This document shows, piece by piece, positions 27,451 to 35,117 of a stretch of DNA of 64,000 bases. Location: contig NZ_NINW01000037.1 of assembly GCF_002188465.1 (NCBI RefSeq), positions 124,001 to 188,000 on the forward strand, in the 5' to 3' direction. This stretch comes from Pigmentiphaga sp. NML080357. Lineage in GTDB: Bacteria; Pseudomonadota; Gammaproteobacteria; Burkholderiales; Burkholderiaceae_B. The notes below the pieces were generated by a model. That model did no database searches, had not been told where the DNA came from, and saw only the letters and a program-made list of their open reading frames with translations. Made by a program: the position numbers and the translations under genes. Positions within the stretch are counted from its first letter, which is position 1. The number at the start of each line of letters is the position of its first letter.

Positions 27451-27936
27451 TCAGGTTCCGTGCGCCACGAGATCGGCATATCGCTGCAGGTACAGCGGCC
27501 ATCCTCGATCGGCGGCGACGCCGTCGCGCACGCCTTCCCAACCGTCGCCGTGGCGGTCCAACTTTCGATGCTCGATTTCCACCCGGGTGCGCTGCGGCGT
27601 CTCGGCTATGAAGCGGACTTCCCACTCACTGGCCTTGTCCGGGTCGGACTCGATTTGCCATCGCGGACTGATGTTCCAACTCAGGAGCAGACGGTGCGGC
27701 GGCTCGTAAGCGAGCACGCGCGCCCATCGGCATTCGCTGCCGTCGATGCCGCGGTCGTAGATATGGCCGCCGACTCTAGTCTCGAACACCGTCTCGGCAA
27801 TCTTCACCGCGAGCAAGTTGTGCTCGGCGGGCTTGAACTTGCCGAACTGCTTCGTGAAGACCTCGAATGCCCGCTCAAGCGGCACTTCGACGACGATGGA
27901 ACGCTTGACTGAAGTGTCCGATGGATGCGAACTCAT
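27451..27936 (-). CDS. SRPBCC/AHSA1-like protein (module 1)
   Basis: A 161-residue START/Bet-v1-fold protein of the activator-of-Hsp90-ATPase-like group. Residues 13-30 read IVVEVPLERAFEVFTKQF, the first strand and helix. The later WEVRFIAETPQRTRVEIEHR and WPLYLQRYADLV form the last strand and long C-terminal helix. The ATG overlaps the stop of the upstream ArsR gene (ATGA at 27936), so translation is coupled. Such proteins bind hydrophobic ligands in a deep cavity. Together with ArsR this makes a two-gene ligand-binding and repressor module. Confidence 0.85.
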   Translation of the reverse strand: MSSHPSDTSVKRSIVVEVPLERAFEVFTKQFGKFKPAEHNLLAVKIAETVFETRVGGHIYDRGIDGSECRWARVLAYEPPHRLLLSWNISPRWQIESDPDKASEWEVRFIAETPQRTRVEIEHRKLDRHGDGWEGVRDGVAADRGWPLYLQRYADLVAHGT

Positions 27937-28250
27937 TACGTTTCCTCTGGTGGTTGCTCGACGGCCACCTTGTAGGCCGCCAGCGTCTTGTCCCAGTACC
28001 GATCGAGTTCCGCGCGAACCTTCGCGAGCCCCTTGGGATCGATCCTGTAGATGCGATGCTTGCCTGACCTCGAGTCGATCACGAGACCGACCTCCTTGAG
28101 TACTTTCAGGTGCTGCGAGACCGCCGGCCGAGTAACCGGGAGATCACGGGCCAGCTCGCCTACCGAGCACGGGCGTTCGACGATGAGGTCGAAGATTGCC
28201 CGCCGCGTCGGATCGGCCAGTGCAGTCCAACTTTCGTTCGCGTAAGTCAT
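27936..28250 (-). CDS. ArsR-family repressor (module 1)
   Basis: A 104-residue winged-helix regulator: WTALADPTRRAIFDLIVERPCSVGELARDLPVTRPAVSQHLKVLKEVGLV with the wing SRSGKHRIYRI. It has no cysteine pair in the recognition helix, so it is not an arsenic/metal sensor of the ArsR type but belongs to the group next to SRPBCC genes. The start codon lies inside one of two tandem inverted repeats, and no ribosome site precedes it. A predicted -10 ends about 12 bases before ATG, so the mRNA could be almost leaderless and tightly self-repressed. Confidence 0.87.
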   Translation of the reverse strand: MTYANESWTALADPTRRAIFDLIVERPCSVGELARDLPVTRPAVSQHLKVLKEVGLVIDSRSGKHRIYRIDPKGLAKVRAELDRYWDKTLAAYKVAVEQPPEET

Positions 28251-28291
28251 AACTTACGTGTAAGCATAGACTTACCGGTCTCAGTCGTCAC
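28242..28291 (-). promoter_or_regulatory. Tandem GTAAG-N6-CTTAC operators over the arsR (module 1) promoter
   Basis: GTAAGTCATAACTTAC (28242-28257) and GTAAGCATAGACTTAC (28260-28275) are two inverted repeats with identical 5-base arms and 6-base centres, offset by 18 bases. On the minus strand GTGACG (28286-28291), a 17-base spacer and TATGCT (28263-28268) form a plausible promoter lying across the upstream repeat. The downstream repeat contains the arsR start codon (28250-28248). Confidence 0.65.
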
Positions 28292-28323
28292 TCCCACAAT
28301 CGCACTGTGGCCCGCAGGCCGCA

Positions 28324-28728
28324 TCAAGTGAAATTGAGCTGCCAGGACACGCCGAACCTATCGTTGACCCAGCCGAAGCGCCGGCTGAAGCCGTAGTTGT
28401 CGAGCGGCATCAGCACCTGGCCGCCCTCGGACAAGGCGGCGTAACAGCGCTCGAGCTCGTCTTCCGTCTCGCATTCCACGAACAGCGACATCGACGGCGT
28501 GAAGTTGAAGGCGTGCGGGCCCGCGCTGTCGATCGCCATGAAGCGGCGGGCACCGAGCTTGAACCAGGCCGTGCGGACGGTCCCCTCGGGCTGGTCCTCG
28601 CCCGGCCCGTAGCAGTCGATGCGTTCGATGGCGGATCCAGGGAACAAGGACACGTAGGTCTCGATGGCCGCCTTGGCCTGCCCGTGCCTCTCGCCCGAGA
28701 ACATCAGAAAAGTGACGACGTCTTTCAT
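28324..28728 (-). CDS. VOC-superfamily (PhnB-like) protein
   Basis: A 134-residue PhnB-type glyoxalase-fold protein: TFLMFSGERHGQAKAAIETYVSLFPGS, then FKLGARRFMAIDSAGPHAFNFTPSMSLFVEC, and the ending GWVNDRFGVSWQLNF. PhnB-like members are small dimers. The role is unknown; the substrate may be a small electrophile or metabolite. It lies 31 bases downstream of the second ArsR gene on the same strand and is probably the third gene of that operon. Confidence 0.85.
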   Translation of the reverse strand: MKDVVTFLMFSGERHGQAKAAIETYVSLFPGSAIERIDCYGPGEDQPEGTVRTAWFKLGARRFMAIDSAGPHAFNFTPSMSLFVECETEDELERCYAALSEGGQVLMPLDNYGFSRRFGWVNDRFGVSWQLNFT

Positions 28729-28759
28729 GGATTCCCCTCTCTTTCCAGGCCGCCGCCCG

Positions 28760-29089
28760 TCATGGCGACTCGACCAGGTTCTTCAGGCGGCCCAGCGCGC
28801 GGTCCCAACCGGCCGAGATGGCGGCGAGAAATGCGCGGGCCTCCTCGATGCGGTGCGGATCGAGCGCATACAGCACTTCCCGGCCGCGGCGTTCGTGCAC
28901 CACCAGTTTCGCCGCTTCCAGCACTTGCAGGTGCTTGACGATCGCCTGGCGGGAAATGTCCCGCCCCTGCGCCAGCGCGGTGGCCGACAAGGCCCCCGCC
29001 GCCAGCAGGTGGGTAACCAGGGCCAGCCGCGTGGCATCGCCCAGCGCGGCAAAGACCCCGGCCAGGTCGTGCTCACGCCGGTTCGACAT
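28760..29089 (-). CDS. ArsR-family repressor (module 2)
   Basis: A 109-residue winged-helix protein: LAGVFAALGDATRLALVTHLLAAGALSATALAQGRDISRQAIVKHLQVLEAAKLVVHERRGREVLYAL. It lacks metal-sensing cysteines. ATG 29089 gives MSNRREHDLAGVF and overlaps the end of the SRPBCC gene by 17 bases. Order and strand are SRPBCC, ArsR, VOC, i.e. the reverse of module 1, where ArsR comes first. It probably binds the twin TGCAAC dyads upstream of the operon. Confidence 0.86.
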   Translation of the reverse strand: MSNRREHDLAGVFAALGDATRLALVTHLLAAGALSATALAQGRDISRQAIVKHLQVLEAAKLVVHERRGREVLYALDPHRIEEARAFLAAISAGWDRALGRLKNLVESP

Positions 29090-29591
29090 GGCGCCTGAGA
29101 TTCTCCGCCTGCGCGCTCCAGCCACCATCGTTCATCATGAACGCGCGCTGGCGGCGGTGTAGCGGCACGCGCTCGAACCCCGATTCCGTAATGGTCAGCC
29201 GCGTGCCTTCGGGAACGGCTTCCAGCAGGAACTCGACCAGGGTGGTGGGTTCCTGCTCCGGATCGCATTCAGCGTCGATGCCGAAGGGAATCCAGCGGAA
29301 ACTGAAGACGCGCGGCGGCTCCATGCGCTCGACCGTGCAGAACACGGCATTGGGCAGGGGCTGCCGTATGTCCGACGGCGGGAGCCCCAGCGCGTGCTGG
29401 TACTGCCTGAACTCTTCCTCGTCGAACCCGCCTTCGAACGTGCCGGTCATGGTTCGGCCGGGCGCGAAGGGCTGGTCCAGCTTCACGCCGAACCACTGGC
29501 CGAACTCCCCGACGTCGGTCAACGCGCGCCAGACGCGCTCGACGGGCGCGCGCAGCACGATCTGCTTTTCGATACGGTCATGGGTACTCAT
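29073..29591 (-). CDS. SRPBCC/AHSA1-like protein (module 2)
   Basis: A 172-residue START-fold protein. IVLRAPVERVWRALTDVGEFGQWFGV is the typical N-terminal strand-helix, RVFSFRWIP and TLVEFLLEAVPEGTRLTITESGF are mid strands, and GGWSAQAENLRRHVE is the end of the C-terminal helix. ATG 29591 lies behind AAAAGGAGACG. It is the first gene of the operon with ArsR and the VOC gene, directly following the twin-operator promoter. A ligand-binding or detoxification role is inferred from the family only. Confidence 0.86.
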   Translation of the reverse strand: MSTHDRIEKQIVLRAPVERVWRALTDVGEFGQWFGVKLDQPFAPGRTMTGTFEGGFDEEEFRQYQHALGLPPSDIRQPLPNAVFCTVERMEPPRVFSFRWIPFGIDAECDPEQEPTTLVEFLLEAVPEGTRLTITESGFERVPLHRRQRAFMMNDGGWSAQAENLRRHVEPA

Positions 29592-29606
29592 CGGCGTCTC
29601 CTTTTG

Positions 29607-29664
29607 TGCAACCGATTAGTTGCAATATAGCGAGGCCGCCGAATCATGCAACCGGAAAGTTGCA
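29607..29664 (-). promoter_or_regulatory. Twin TGCAAC-N6-GTTGCA operators flanking the module 2 promoter
   Basis: TGCAACCGATTAGTTGCA (29607-29624) and TGCAACCGGAAAGTTGCA (29647-29664) have identical 6-base arms and lie 40 bases apart, nearly four helical turns. Between them, on the minus strand, TATATT (29624-29629) is a good -10, and TTGCAT (29646-29651, 16-base spacer) a weak -35 inside the upstream site. A repressor dimer on both sites would bracket the promoter. Confidence 0.7.
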
Positions 29665-29672
29665 CAAACCAT

Positions 29673-31154
29673 TTACGCGTCGGCTTCGCGGTCGGCCTCG
29701 TCGGCCGCGAGGTTGTCGTCGTCCGAACCCAGGAGCCGGCGCGTCTCGTTTTCCGGCAACGCCTCGACGGTCTTGAGATTGCGCAGCATGGCGCGGGTGC
29801 GCACTTCGGTCTGCCCGATCTTGTTGCTGGCGGTTTCCAGCGTCTTCTTCACGCTGGCCAGGGCGTCGCCGAACTTGCCGAACTCCGACTTGACCGCGCC
29901 CAGCACCTTCCAGACCTCCGACGAGCGCTGCTCGATCGCCAGCGTGCGAAAGCCCATCTGCAGGCTGTTGAGCAGGGCCGCGAGATTGCTGGGGCCGGCC
30001 ACGTTGATGCGCAGGGCGTGCAGCTTGTCCATCAGGCCGGGCCGGCGCAGCACCTCGGCGTACAACCCTTCCGTGGGCAGGAACATGATGGCGAAATCGG
30101 TGGTGTGCGGGGGCGCGATGTACTTCGACCCGATGCGCCGGCCCTCCAGCTCGACGCCTCGCTCGAACGCCATGCCGGCGGTCCGCACGGCCTCCAGATC
30201 CGCGCGTTCCTGCGCGTCGACCAACCGCTCGTATTCCTCCTTGGGAAACTTGGCGTCGATGGGCAGCCATACCGGCGCCGAGTCGTCGCGGCCGGGCAGG
30301 CGAATGGCGAACTCCACCAGTTCGTCGCTGCCGGGCACGGGCTTGATGTTGCGGCCATATTGCGCGGGGGTCATGGTCTGTTCGATCAGCATGCCCAGTT
30401 GCACTTCGCCCCAGGTGCCGCGCGTCTTCACGTTGGTCAGCACGCGCTTGAGATCGCCCACGCCGGCCGCCAGGGACTGCATCTCGCCCAGCCCCTTGTG
30501 CACGGCTTCCAGGCGGTCCGAGACCAGCTTGAAGGATTCGCCCAGCCGCTGCTCCAGCGTGGCATGCAGTTTTTCGTCCACCGTGCGCCGCATCTCTTCC
30601 AGCTTGACGGCGTTATCGGCCTGCATGTCCTTGAGCCGCTGTTCGACGGTGGTGCGCACTTCGGCCATGCGGCGCTCGTTCGCCTCGGTCAGCACGCGCA
30701 GCTGTTCCGAAAAACGGTCGGCAAAACGCTGCAGGGCCTGCGCGCTTTCGTCCCGGTTGACGGCGGCGTCGCGCGTGAGCGAAATGCGCAGCGCCTCGAA
30801 GCGCTCCTGCAGTTGCGCCGTCAGCGTGGTGAGATTCTGCGCAAAGGCGTCGAGCTGCTGGTTGAGCACCTGCGCCTGTTGCGCCTGCTGGCCGCCCATG
30901 GCCTGCAGCCCTTGCGCCAGGGTCTGGCCCAGTTCGGTACGCAGGCCGCGCGTGGATTCGGCCAGTTCCGAACGCAGCCCGCGCTGGCTCTCGGTGATCT
31001 CGGCCCGCAGCGAGCGCTCCAGGCGTTCCTGCGCCTCCAGGATCTGGTCCGGACGTGGATCGCCCGTTCCCGGCTTGCGCAGCAGCGCCAGCAGTGCGAA
31101 CAGCGCGGCGAGCACGGCAGCGGCGGCGCTGCTCCACAACAAGTATTCGGTCAA
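29673..31154 (-). CDS. rmuC: DNA recombination protein RmuC
   Basis: A 493-residue RmuC. It has one N-terminal membrane anchor (LLWSSAAAAVLAALFALLALL) and a long alanine/glutamine-rich coiled coil (about residues 35-220). The conserved nuclease-like RmuC domain follows: KTRGTWGEVQLGMLIEQTM, LPIDAKFPKEEYERLVDA, DFAIMFLPTEGLYAEVLR. RmuC limits recombination at inverted repeats and reduces genome rearrangement. The conserved D-x-K in IDAKFP fits the PD-(D/E)xK-type centre. It appears monocistronic. Confidence 0.93.
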   Translation of the reverse strand: MTEYLLWSSAAAAVLAALFALLALLRKPGTGDPRPDQILEAQERLERSLRAEITESQRGLRSELAESTRGLRTELGQTLAQGLQAMGGQQAQQAQVLNQQLDAFAQNLTTLTAQLQERFEALRISLTRDAAVNRDESAQALQRFADRFSEQLRVLTEANERRMAEVRTTVEQRLKDMQADNAVKLEEMRRTVDEKLHATLEQRLGESFKLVSDRLEAVHKGLGEMQSLAAGVGDLKRVLTNVKTRGTWGEVQLGMLIEQTMTPAQYGRNIKPVPGSDELVEFAIRLPGRDDSAPVWLPIDAKFPKEEYERLVDAQERADLEAVRTAGMAFERGVELEGRRIGSKYIAPPHTTDFAIMFLPTEGLYAEVLRRPGLMDKLHALRINVAGPSNLAALLNSLQMGFRTLAIEQRSSEVWKVLGAVKSEFGKFGDALASVKKTLETASNKIGQTEVRTRAMLRNLKTVEALPENETRRLLGSDDDNLAADEADREADA

Positions 31155-31263
31155 GACTCGGCCCCCAAAACGAGGGATTTTAGAGCCTTGCGGGAAAGCC
31201 GCAGCGGCTCCTTGCGCCGCCGGCGCATCGCGGGCGCCGGAGAACGCGGAGCCGGGCCGCGCG

Positions 31264-32226
31264 TCAATCCAGTTCGATCTTGTTCTTGCGGATGACGGGG
31301 AACCAGCGGTCGGCCTCTTCCTTCAGGTAGGCCGAGAACTCCGCCGGCGTGCCGGCCACCACTTCCATCATCTGGGTGTCGAAGGCCTTGCGGGCCTCCG
31401 GATCGCGCAAGGCACGCACCACTTCCTGGTGGATGCGGCGCTTCAGCGCTTCATCCATGCCGGCGGGCGCGACGATGCCCATCCAGGCCCCGGTGTCGAT
31501 GCCGGCCATGCCTTGCTCGGCCAGGGTCGGCACGTCGGGCATGAAGCGCGTGCGGCTGCCGGTGGTGACGGCGATGGCGCGCAGCTTGCCGGCCTTGACG
31601 AAGGACTGCACCGCCGCGGCCGGCAGGCACGCCATGTCCACGTCGCCCGCGATCAGGGCCGTCACGGCCTGGCTCGATCCGCCGTACGGCACGTGCACGA
31701 TGTTGGTGCCGCTGCGCGAAGCCACCAGCTCCATGGTCAGGTGCGACAGCGAGCCGTTGCCGATGGAGGCGTAGTTGAACTTGCCGGGCGATTGCTTGAG
31801 CTGCGCGATGAGCTGCTCGAGATTGGCGGCGTCCAGGTTGCCCCGCGTCACGATGACGCTGGGCTGCATCACCGCCACCGTGATCGGCGTCAGGTCGCGG
31901 TCCGGGTCGTACGGCATCTTCTTGTAGAGCAGCTTGTTGTTCACCAGCGGTCCGGTGATGCTGACGCCCAGGGTATAGCCGTCGGGCGCCGCCTTGGCGA
32001 CGTGGTCGGTGCCGATCATGCCGCCGGCGCCGGCCTTGTTCTCGACGATGAAGGTCTGCTTGAGCTGCTTGGACAGCCGCTCGGACAGGACCCGGGCCAG
32101 CGTATCCGGCGTGGAGGCCGGCGCGAAGGGCGCAATGATGCGCACCGGCCGCTCGGGCCACTGCGCATGGGCGGGAACGGCCAGCATGGGAACGACGAGC
32201 ATGGCCGCGGCCAGGTGTTTGATCAC
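31264..32226 (-). CDS. Bug-family periplasmic solute receptor (FAD oxidoreductase unit)
   Basis: A 320-residue receptor. The start is GTG 32226, eight bases after AAGGAGAC, which gives the short signal HLAAAMLVVPMLAVPAHAQ. Family motifs are WPERPVRIIAPF, NKAGAGGMIGT, AAPDGYTLG and the C-terminal RWFPVIRKNKIELD. It lies 40 bases downstream of an FAD oxidoreductase gene in the same direction. That pair faces a divergent LysR gene. The ligand is probably a dicarboxylate or similar acid handled by that enzyme; this is inference. Confidence 0.9.
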   Translation of the reverse strand: MIKHLAAAMLVVPMLAVPAHAQWPERPVRIIAPFAPASTPDTLARVLSERLSKQLKQTFIVENKAGAGGMIGTDHVAKAAPDGYTLGVSITGPLVNNKLLYKKMPYDPDRDLTPITVAVMQPSVIVTRGNLDAANLEQLIAQLKQSPGKFNYASIGNGSLSHLTMELVASRSGTNIVHVPYGGSSQAVTALIAGDVDMACLPAAAVQSFVKAGKLRAIAVTTGSRTRFMPDVPTLAEQGMAGIDTGAWMGIVAPAGMDEALKRRIHQEVVRALRDPEARKAFDTQMMEVVAGTPAEFSAYLKEEADRWFPVIRKNKIELD

Positions 32227-32266
32227 GATATTGTCTCCTTGTGATGAATGAAGCAGGCGCCGGGCG

Positions 32267-33625
32267 CTACATGTCCCGGCCCAGGTAGGCGCCGTCCTGC
32301 TGCAGGACCTCTTGCAGGCGGGGGACGTCGAGCCTGCGCGGCGCCACGCCCGCCCGCAGCGACAGCGCCGCGGCCGTTCCGGCCGCCTGCCCCATGGCAA
32401 AGCACGGCCCCGTGACACGCGCCGCCGACTGGCCCATGTGGGTCATCGAGGCGCAGCGCCCCGCCATCAGCAGGTTGTCCACGCCCAGCGGCAGCAGCAT
32501 GCGGTACGGCAGGTGATTGAAGCCCCGGCAATTGGGCACATCGACGAACTTGAAGACGATGTCGCCCGCCACGTGCGCCTCCACCGGCCAGCCGTTGACG
32601 CCGATGGTGTCGTCGAAGCTCGCGCAGCCCAGCACGTCGTCCTCGGTCAACTGGTACTCGCCGACGATGCGGCGGGTCTCGCGGATGCCGACCTGGGGCG
32701 CGATTTCCAGGATGTAGGAAGACTCGAAGCCGGGCGCGTATTCGCGCAGGAACTCGAAGAACTCGCGCGCCTGGCGGCGCCCCTGCAGCTCGCCCTCGCT
32801 CAGTTGCCAGGCATCGGTGCCGTCGATGGCCGAGCCGTCGGGGTTGCTCAGCTGGGTCACGTTGGCGCGCCATTCCACCGGATTCTTCTGCGGGCGGACG
32901 ATGGGCGTCTTGCGCGCGAAGCGGCGGCCGTGCCGGGCGGCCTCTTCCATCAGACGGCCGAAGTGCTCCCAGGCATTGCCCGCGCGCGCGGGATCGACGT
33001 TATTGACGCGGAACATGGTCGACGGATACAGCATGCCGCCATGCCCGTCGCCTTTCTCGTAGGGCACGCCCGCCGCGGCCGCCATGTCGCCATCGCCCGA
33101 GCAATCGATGTAGATCTTGCCGATCACGGCGCCGCGTCCGGACTTGGTCTCCACCAGCAAGGCGGCGATCTCGCCCGGCGCGCGCATCAGCACGCCCGCG
33201 GCCTGGGCATGGAACAGCACCTGGCTGCCGCTGGACACCACCAGGTCGTCCGCCGCCAGCTTGAACGCCGCGTTGTCATAGGCCTGGGCCATGATCTTGT
33301 CCTGGAACATCCGATGCGGTTCGCACAGGCCGCCCAGGCGTTCCAGCGTGGAAAGCAGTTCGTCGGCCAGGCCATGGACCACGCGCCGGTTGTCGCCGAA
33401 CACATTGGCATGCAGGCCGCAGAAGTTGGTGACGCCCGCAGCGGTGCCCATGCCACCGAGAAAGCCATAGCGCTCGATCAGCAGCGTGCGGCACCCATGG
33501 CGTGCGGCGGCGGCAGCCGCCGTCATGCCGGCCGGGCCGCCGCCCAGCACCACGACGTCGTATTCGCCCAGTACCGGGGTCTGCCGGGCCGGCTCCGAAA
33601 CGCTGGCCGGATGTCCCAATGTCAT
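32267..33625 (-). CDS. FAD-dependent oxidoreductase (FAD_oxidored family)
   Basis: A 452-residue flavoprotein with an N-terminal dinucleotide fold (YDVVVLGGGPAGMTAAAAAARHG, then LLIERYGFLGGMGTAAGVTNFCG) typical of the FAD_oxidored group. Further FAD contacts are DCSGDGDMAAAAGVPYE and the C-terminal NLLMAGRCASMTHMGQSAARVTGPCFAMGQAAGTAA. It probably oxidises or reduces a small organic acid; the family has few characterised members. It is first in a two-gene unit with a Bug receptor, divergent from LysR (99-base gap). Confidence 0.85.
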   Translation of the reverse strand: MTLGHPASVSEPARQTPVLGEYDVVVLGGGPAGMTAAAAAARHGCRTLLIERYGFLGGMGTAAGVTNFCGLHANVFGDNRRVVHGLADELLSTLERLGGLCEPHRMFQDKIMAQAYDNAAFKLAADDLVVSSGSQVLFHAQAAGVLMRAPGEIAALLVETKSGRGAVIGKIYIDCSGDGDMAAAAGVPYEKGDGHGGMLYPSTMFRVNNVDPARAGNAWEHFGRLMEEAARHGRRFARKTPIVRPQKNPVEWRANVTQLSNPDGSAIDGTDAWQLSEGELQGRRQAREFFEFLREYAPGFESSYILEIAPQVGIRETRRIVGEYQLTEDDVLGCASFDDTIGVNGWPVEAHVAGDIVFKFVDVPNCRGFNHLPYRMLLPLGVDNLLMAGRCASMTHMGQSAARVTGPCFAMGQAAGTAAALSLRAGVAPRRLDVPRLQEVLQQDGAYLGRDM

Positions 33626-33667
33626 TGCTCCACCTCGTCATTCTGCGAAGCGGACATGGTATCTGTT

Positions 33668-33695
33668 TCAAATTGGATTATCTGGTCTAATTTGA
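33668..33695. promoter_or_regulatory. TCAAATT-N14-AATTTGA dyad in the lysR / FAD oxidoreductase gap
   Basis: A 7-base inverted repeat, TCAAATT (33668-33674) and AATTTGA (33689-33695), lies in the 99-base gap between divergent genes, in an AT-rich stretch. LysR-type proteins bind dyads in just such gaps. The span is longer than the usual T-N11-A recognition site, so it may represent two adjacent half sites. Confidence 0.45.
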
Positions 33696-33724
33696 GGAAC
33701 CAGCTTTCGCAATTTGGAATAGAT

Positions 33725-34645
33725 ATGGACACCTTGGCCAACTTGCGCGCCTTCCTAGCCACGGTGCGGGGCGGCAATTTCTCCGAAGCGGCACGCCAGC
33801 TCGATACGGTTCCCTCGGTCATCGCCAAGCGTATCGGCCATCTCGAGTGGACGTTGGGAACGCGCCTGTTCGACCGCTCCAGCCGCCGGGTGACGCTGAC
33901 CGAGGCCGGCCACAAATTCCACGCCCGGGCGCGAGCGCTGGTCAGCGACTTCGACGACATCGCCTCCGAGCTGAAGCGAGACGAAGACGTGCTCGAAGGC
34001 CACATCCGGCTGCGCGCCCCCACGTCGCTCACGGTGTTGTACCTGGCGGATATCCTGGCTGCCTTCCAGCAGCGCTACGACCGGCTGACCCTGGAGATCA
34101 TGCTGCTGGACCGCTCGGCCAATCCCGCCGAGGAAGGCTTCGACATCTCGGTGAGCGGCCGCGCGGACAGTTACGAGGGCGTGGTCGACGAACCGCTGTG
34201 CCCTCTGCGGCAGGTGGTATGCGCCGCCCCCGCCTATCTGGCGCGCCGCTCGGCGCCGCGCCATCCGCGCGACCTGGCCGATCACGACTGTCTGGTGTTC
34301 AATCCCACGGGCCATACTTGGCATTTCAACAGCGCGCGCGGCCCGGTCAGCGTCGACGTTCCGGCGCGCCTGGGCGCCAACGACAACTACGCGCTCTATG
34401 CGGCCGCACGCGCGGGCAACGGCATAGCCGTCCTGCCGAGCTACGTCGCGGGGAAGGCGCTGGCCGACGGCACCCTGGTGGCGCTGCTGGAAGACCACCC
34501 CTTGCAGGACGTGTGGCTCAAGGCGCTGATACCGGCACGCAAGCGCCACACGCCGCGACTCGAGGTGTTGCTGGCATGGCTGCGCGAGCACCTGGGCGGC
34601 ACGCCGCCATGGGAACGTCCCGGCGCCACCGCGCCGGGTGCCTGA
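33725..34645 (+). CDS. LysR-family regulator (divergent from the FAD oxidoreductase)
   Basis: A 306-residue LysR protein: helix-turn-helix at residues 15-40 (GGNFSEAARQLDTVPSVIAKRIGHLEWTLGTRLFDRS) and a C-terminal periplasmic-binding-protein-like effector domain. The RVTLTEAGHKFHARARAL stretch and the AARAGNGIAVLPSYVA motif place it in the CrgA-like group that includes many aromatic/organic-acid regulators. It is divergent from the FAD oxidoreductase/Bug unit and so probably regulates it. Confidence 0.9.
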   Translation: MDTLANLRAFLATVRGGNFSEAARQLDTVPSVIAKRIGHLEWTLGTRLFDRSSRRVTLTEAGHKFHARARALVSDFDDIASELKRDEDVLEGHIRLRAPTSLTVLYLADILAAFQQRYDRLTLEIMLLDRSANPAEEGFDISVSGRADSYEGVVDEPLCPLRQVVCAAPAYLARRSAPRHPRDLADHDCLVFNPTGHTWHFNSARGPVSVDVPARLGANDNYALYAAARAGNGIAVLPSYVAGKALADGTLVALLEDHPLQDVWLKALIPARKRHTPRLEVLLAWLREHLGGTPPWERPGATAPGA

Positions 34646-34656
34646 AGCCCCTTGGC

Positions 34657-35091
34657 TTACTCCGCGCGGTTGCGCATCCAGTCGGCCGTGTTGTAGAACG
34701 AGGCCAGCAGCCGGTCGGCCAGCTCCGGTTCGATCCCGACCTGCTGCATCGCGCGTCCCATGCAGACCACCCACTGGTCCCGCTCTTTCGTGCCGATGGA
34801 AAACGGCAGATGACGCGCCCGCAGGCGCGGATGGCCAAAGCGCCGGATGTAGTAGTCCGGCCCACCCATCCAGCCGCACAGGAACCAGAACAGCTTGTCG
34901 CGCGCCTGCTCCAGCGAAGGGCCGTGCGCCGCGCGCAGGTCAGACAGGTCGGCGTCCAGGTCCATCAAGTCATAGAAGCGGTCGACCAGCTCCCGCACCC
35001 GCCCTTCCCCGCCTATGCGTTCGAACACGGTCTGCCCGGCCGGTGCCGGCTCGGCCGGTTCCTGTATCAATATCGTCTTGTCATTCTGCAT
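34657..35091 (-). CDS. Group II truncated haemoglobin
   Basis: A 144-residue trHbII (GlbO-like). It has TVFERIGGEGRVRELVDRFYDLMDLDADLSDLRAAHG in the first helices, then KLFWFLCGWMGGPDYYIRRFGHPRLRARHLPF with the proximal haem histidine, and RDQWVVCMGRAMQQ with the G8 tryptophan that stabilises bound oxygen. These globins bind O2/NO and detoxify NO or feed oxygen to oxygenases. It starts 26 bases after the end of the large permease gene and is probably cotranscribed. An extra 20-residue N-terminal tail is present. Confidence 0.9.
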   Translation of the reverse strand: MQNDKTILIQEPAEPAPAGQTVFERIGGEGRVRELVDRFYDLMDLDADLSDLRAAHGPSLEQARDKLFWFLCGWMGGPDYYIRRFGHPRLRARHLPFSIGTKERDQWVVCMGRAMQQVGIEPELADRLLASFYNTADWMRNRAE

Positions 35092-35117
35092 ATCGGTTTT
35101 CCAAAGCGCGGCACCTT

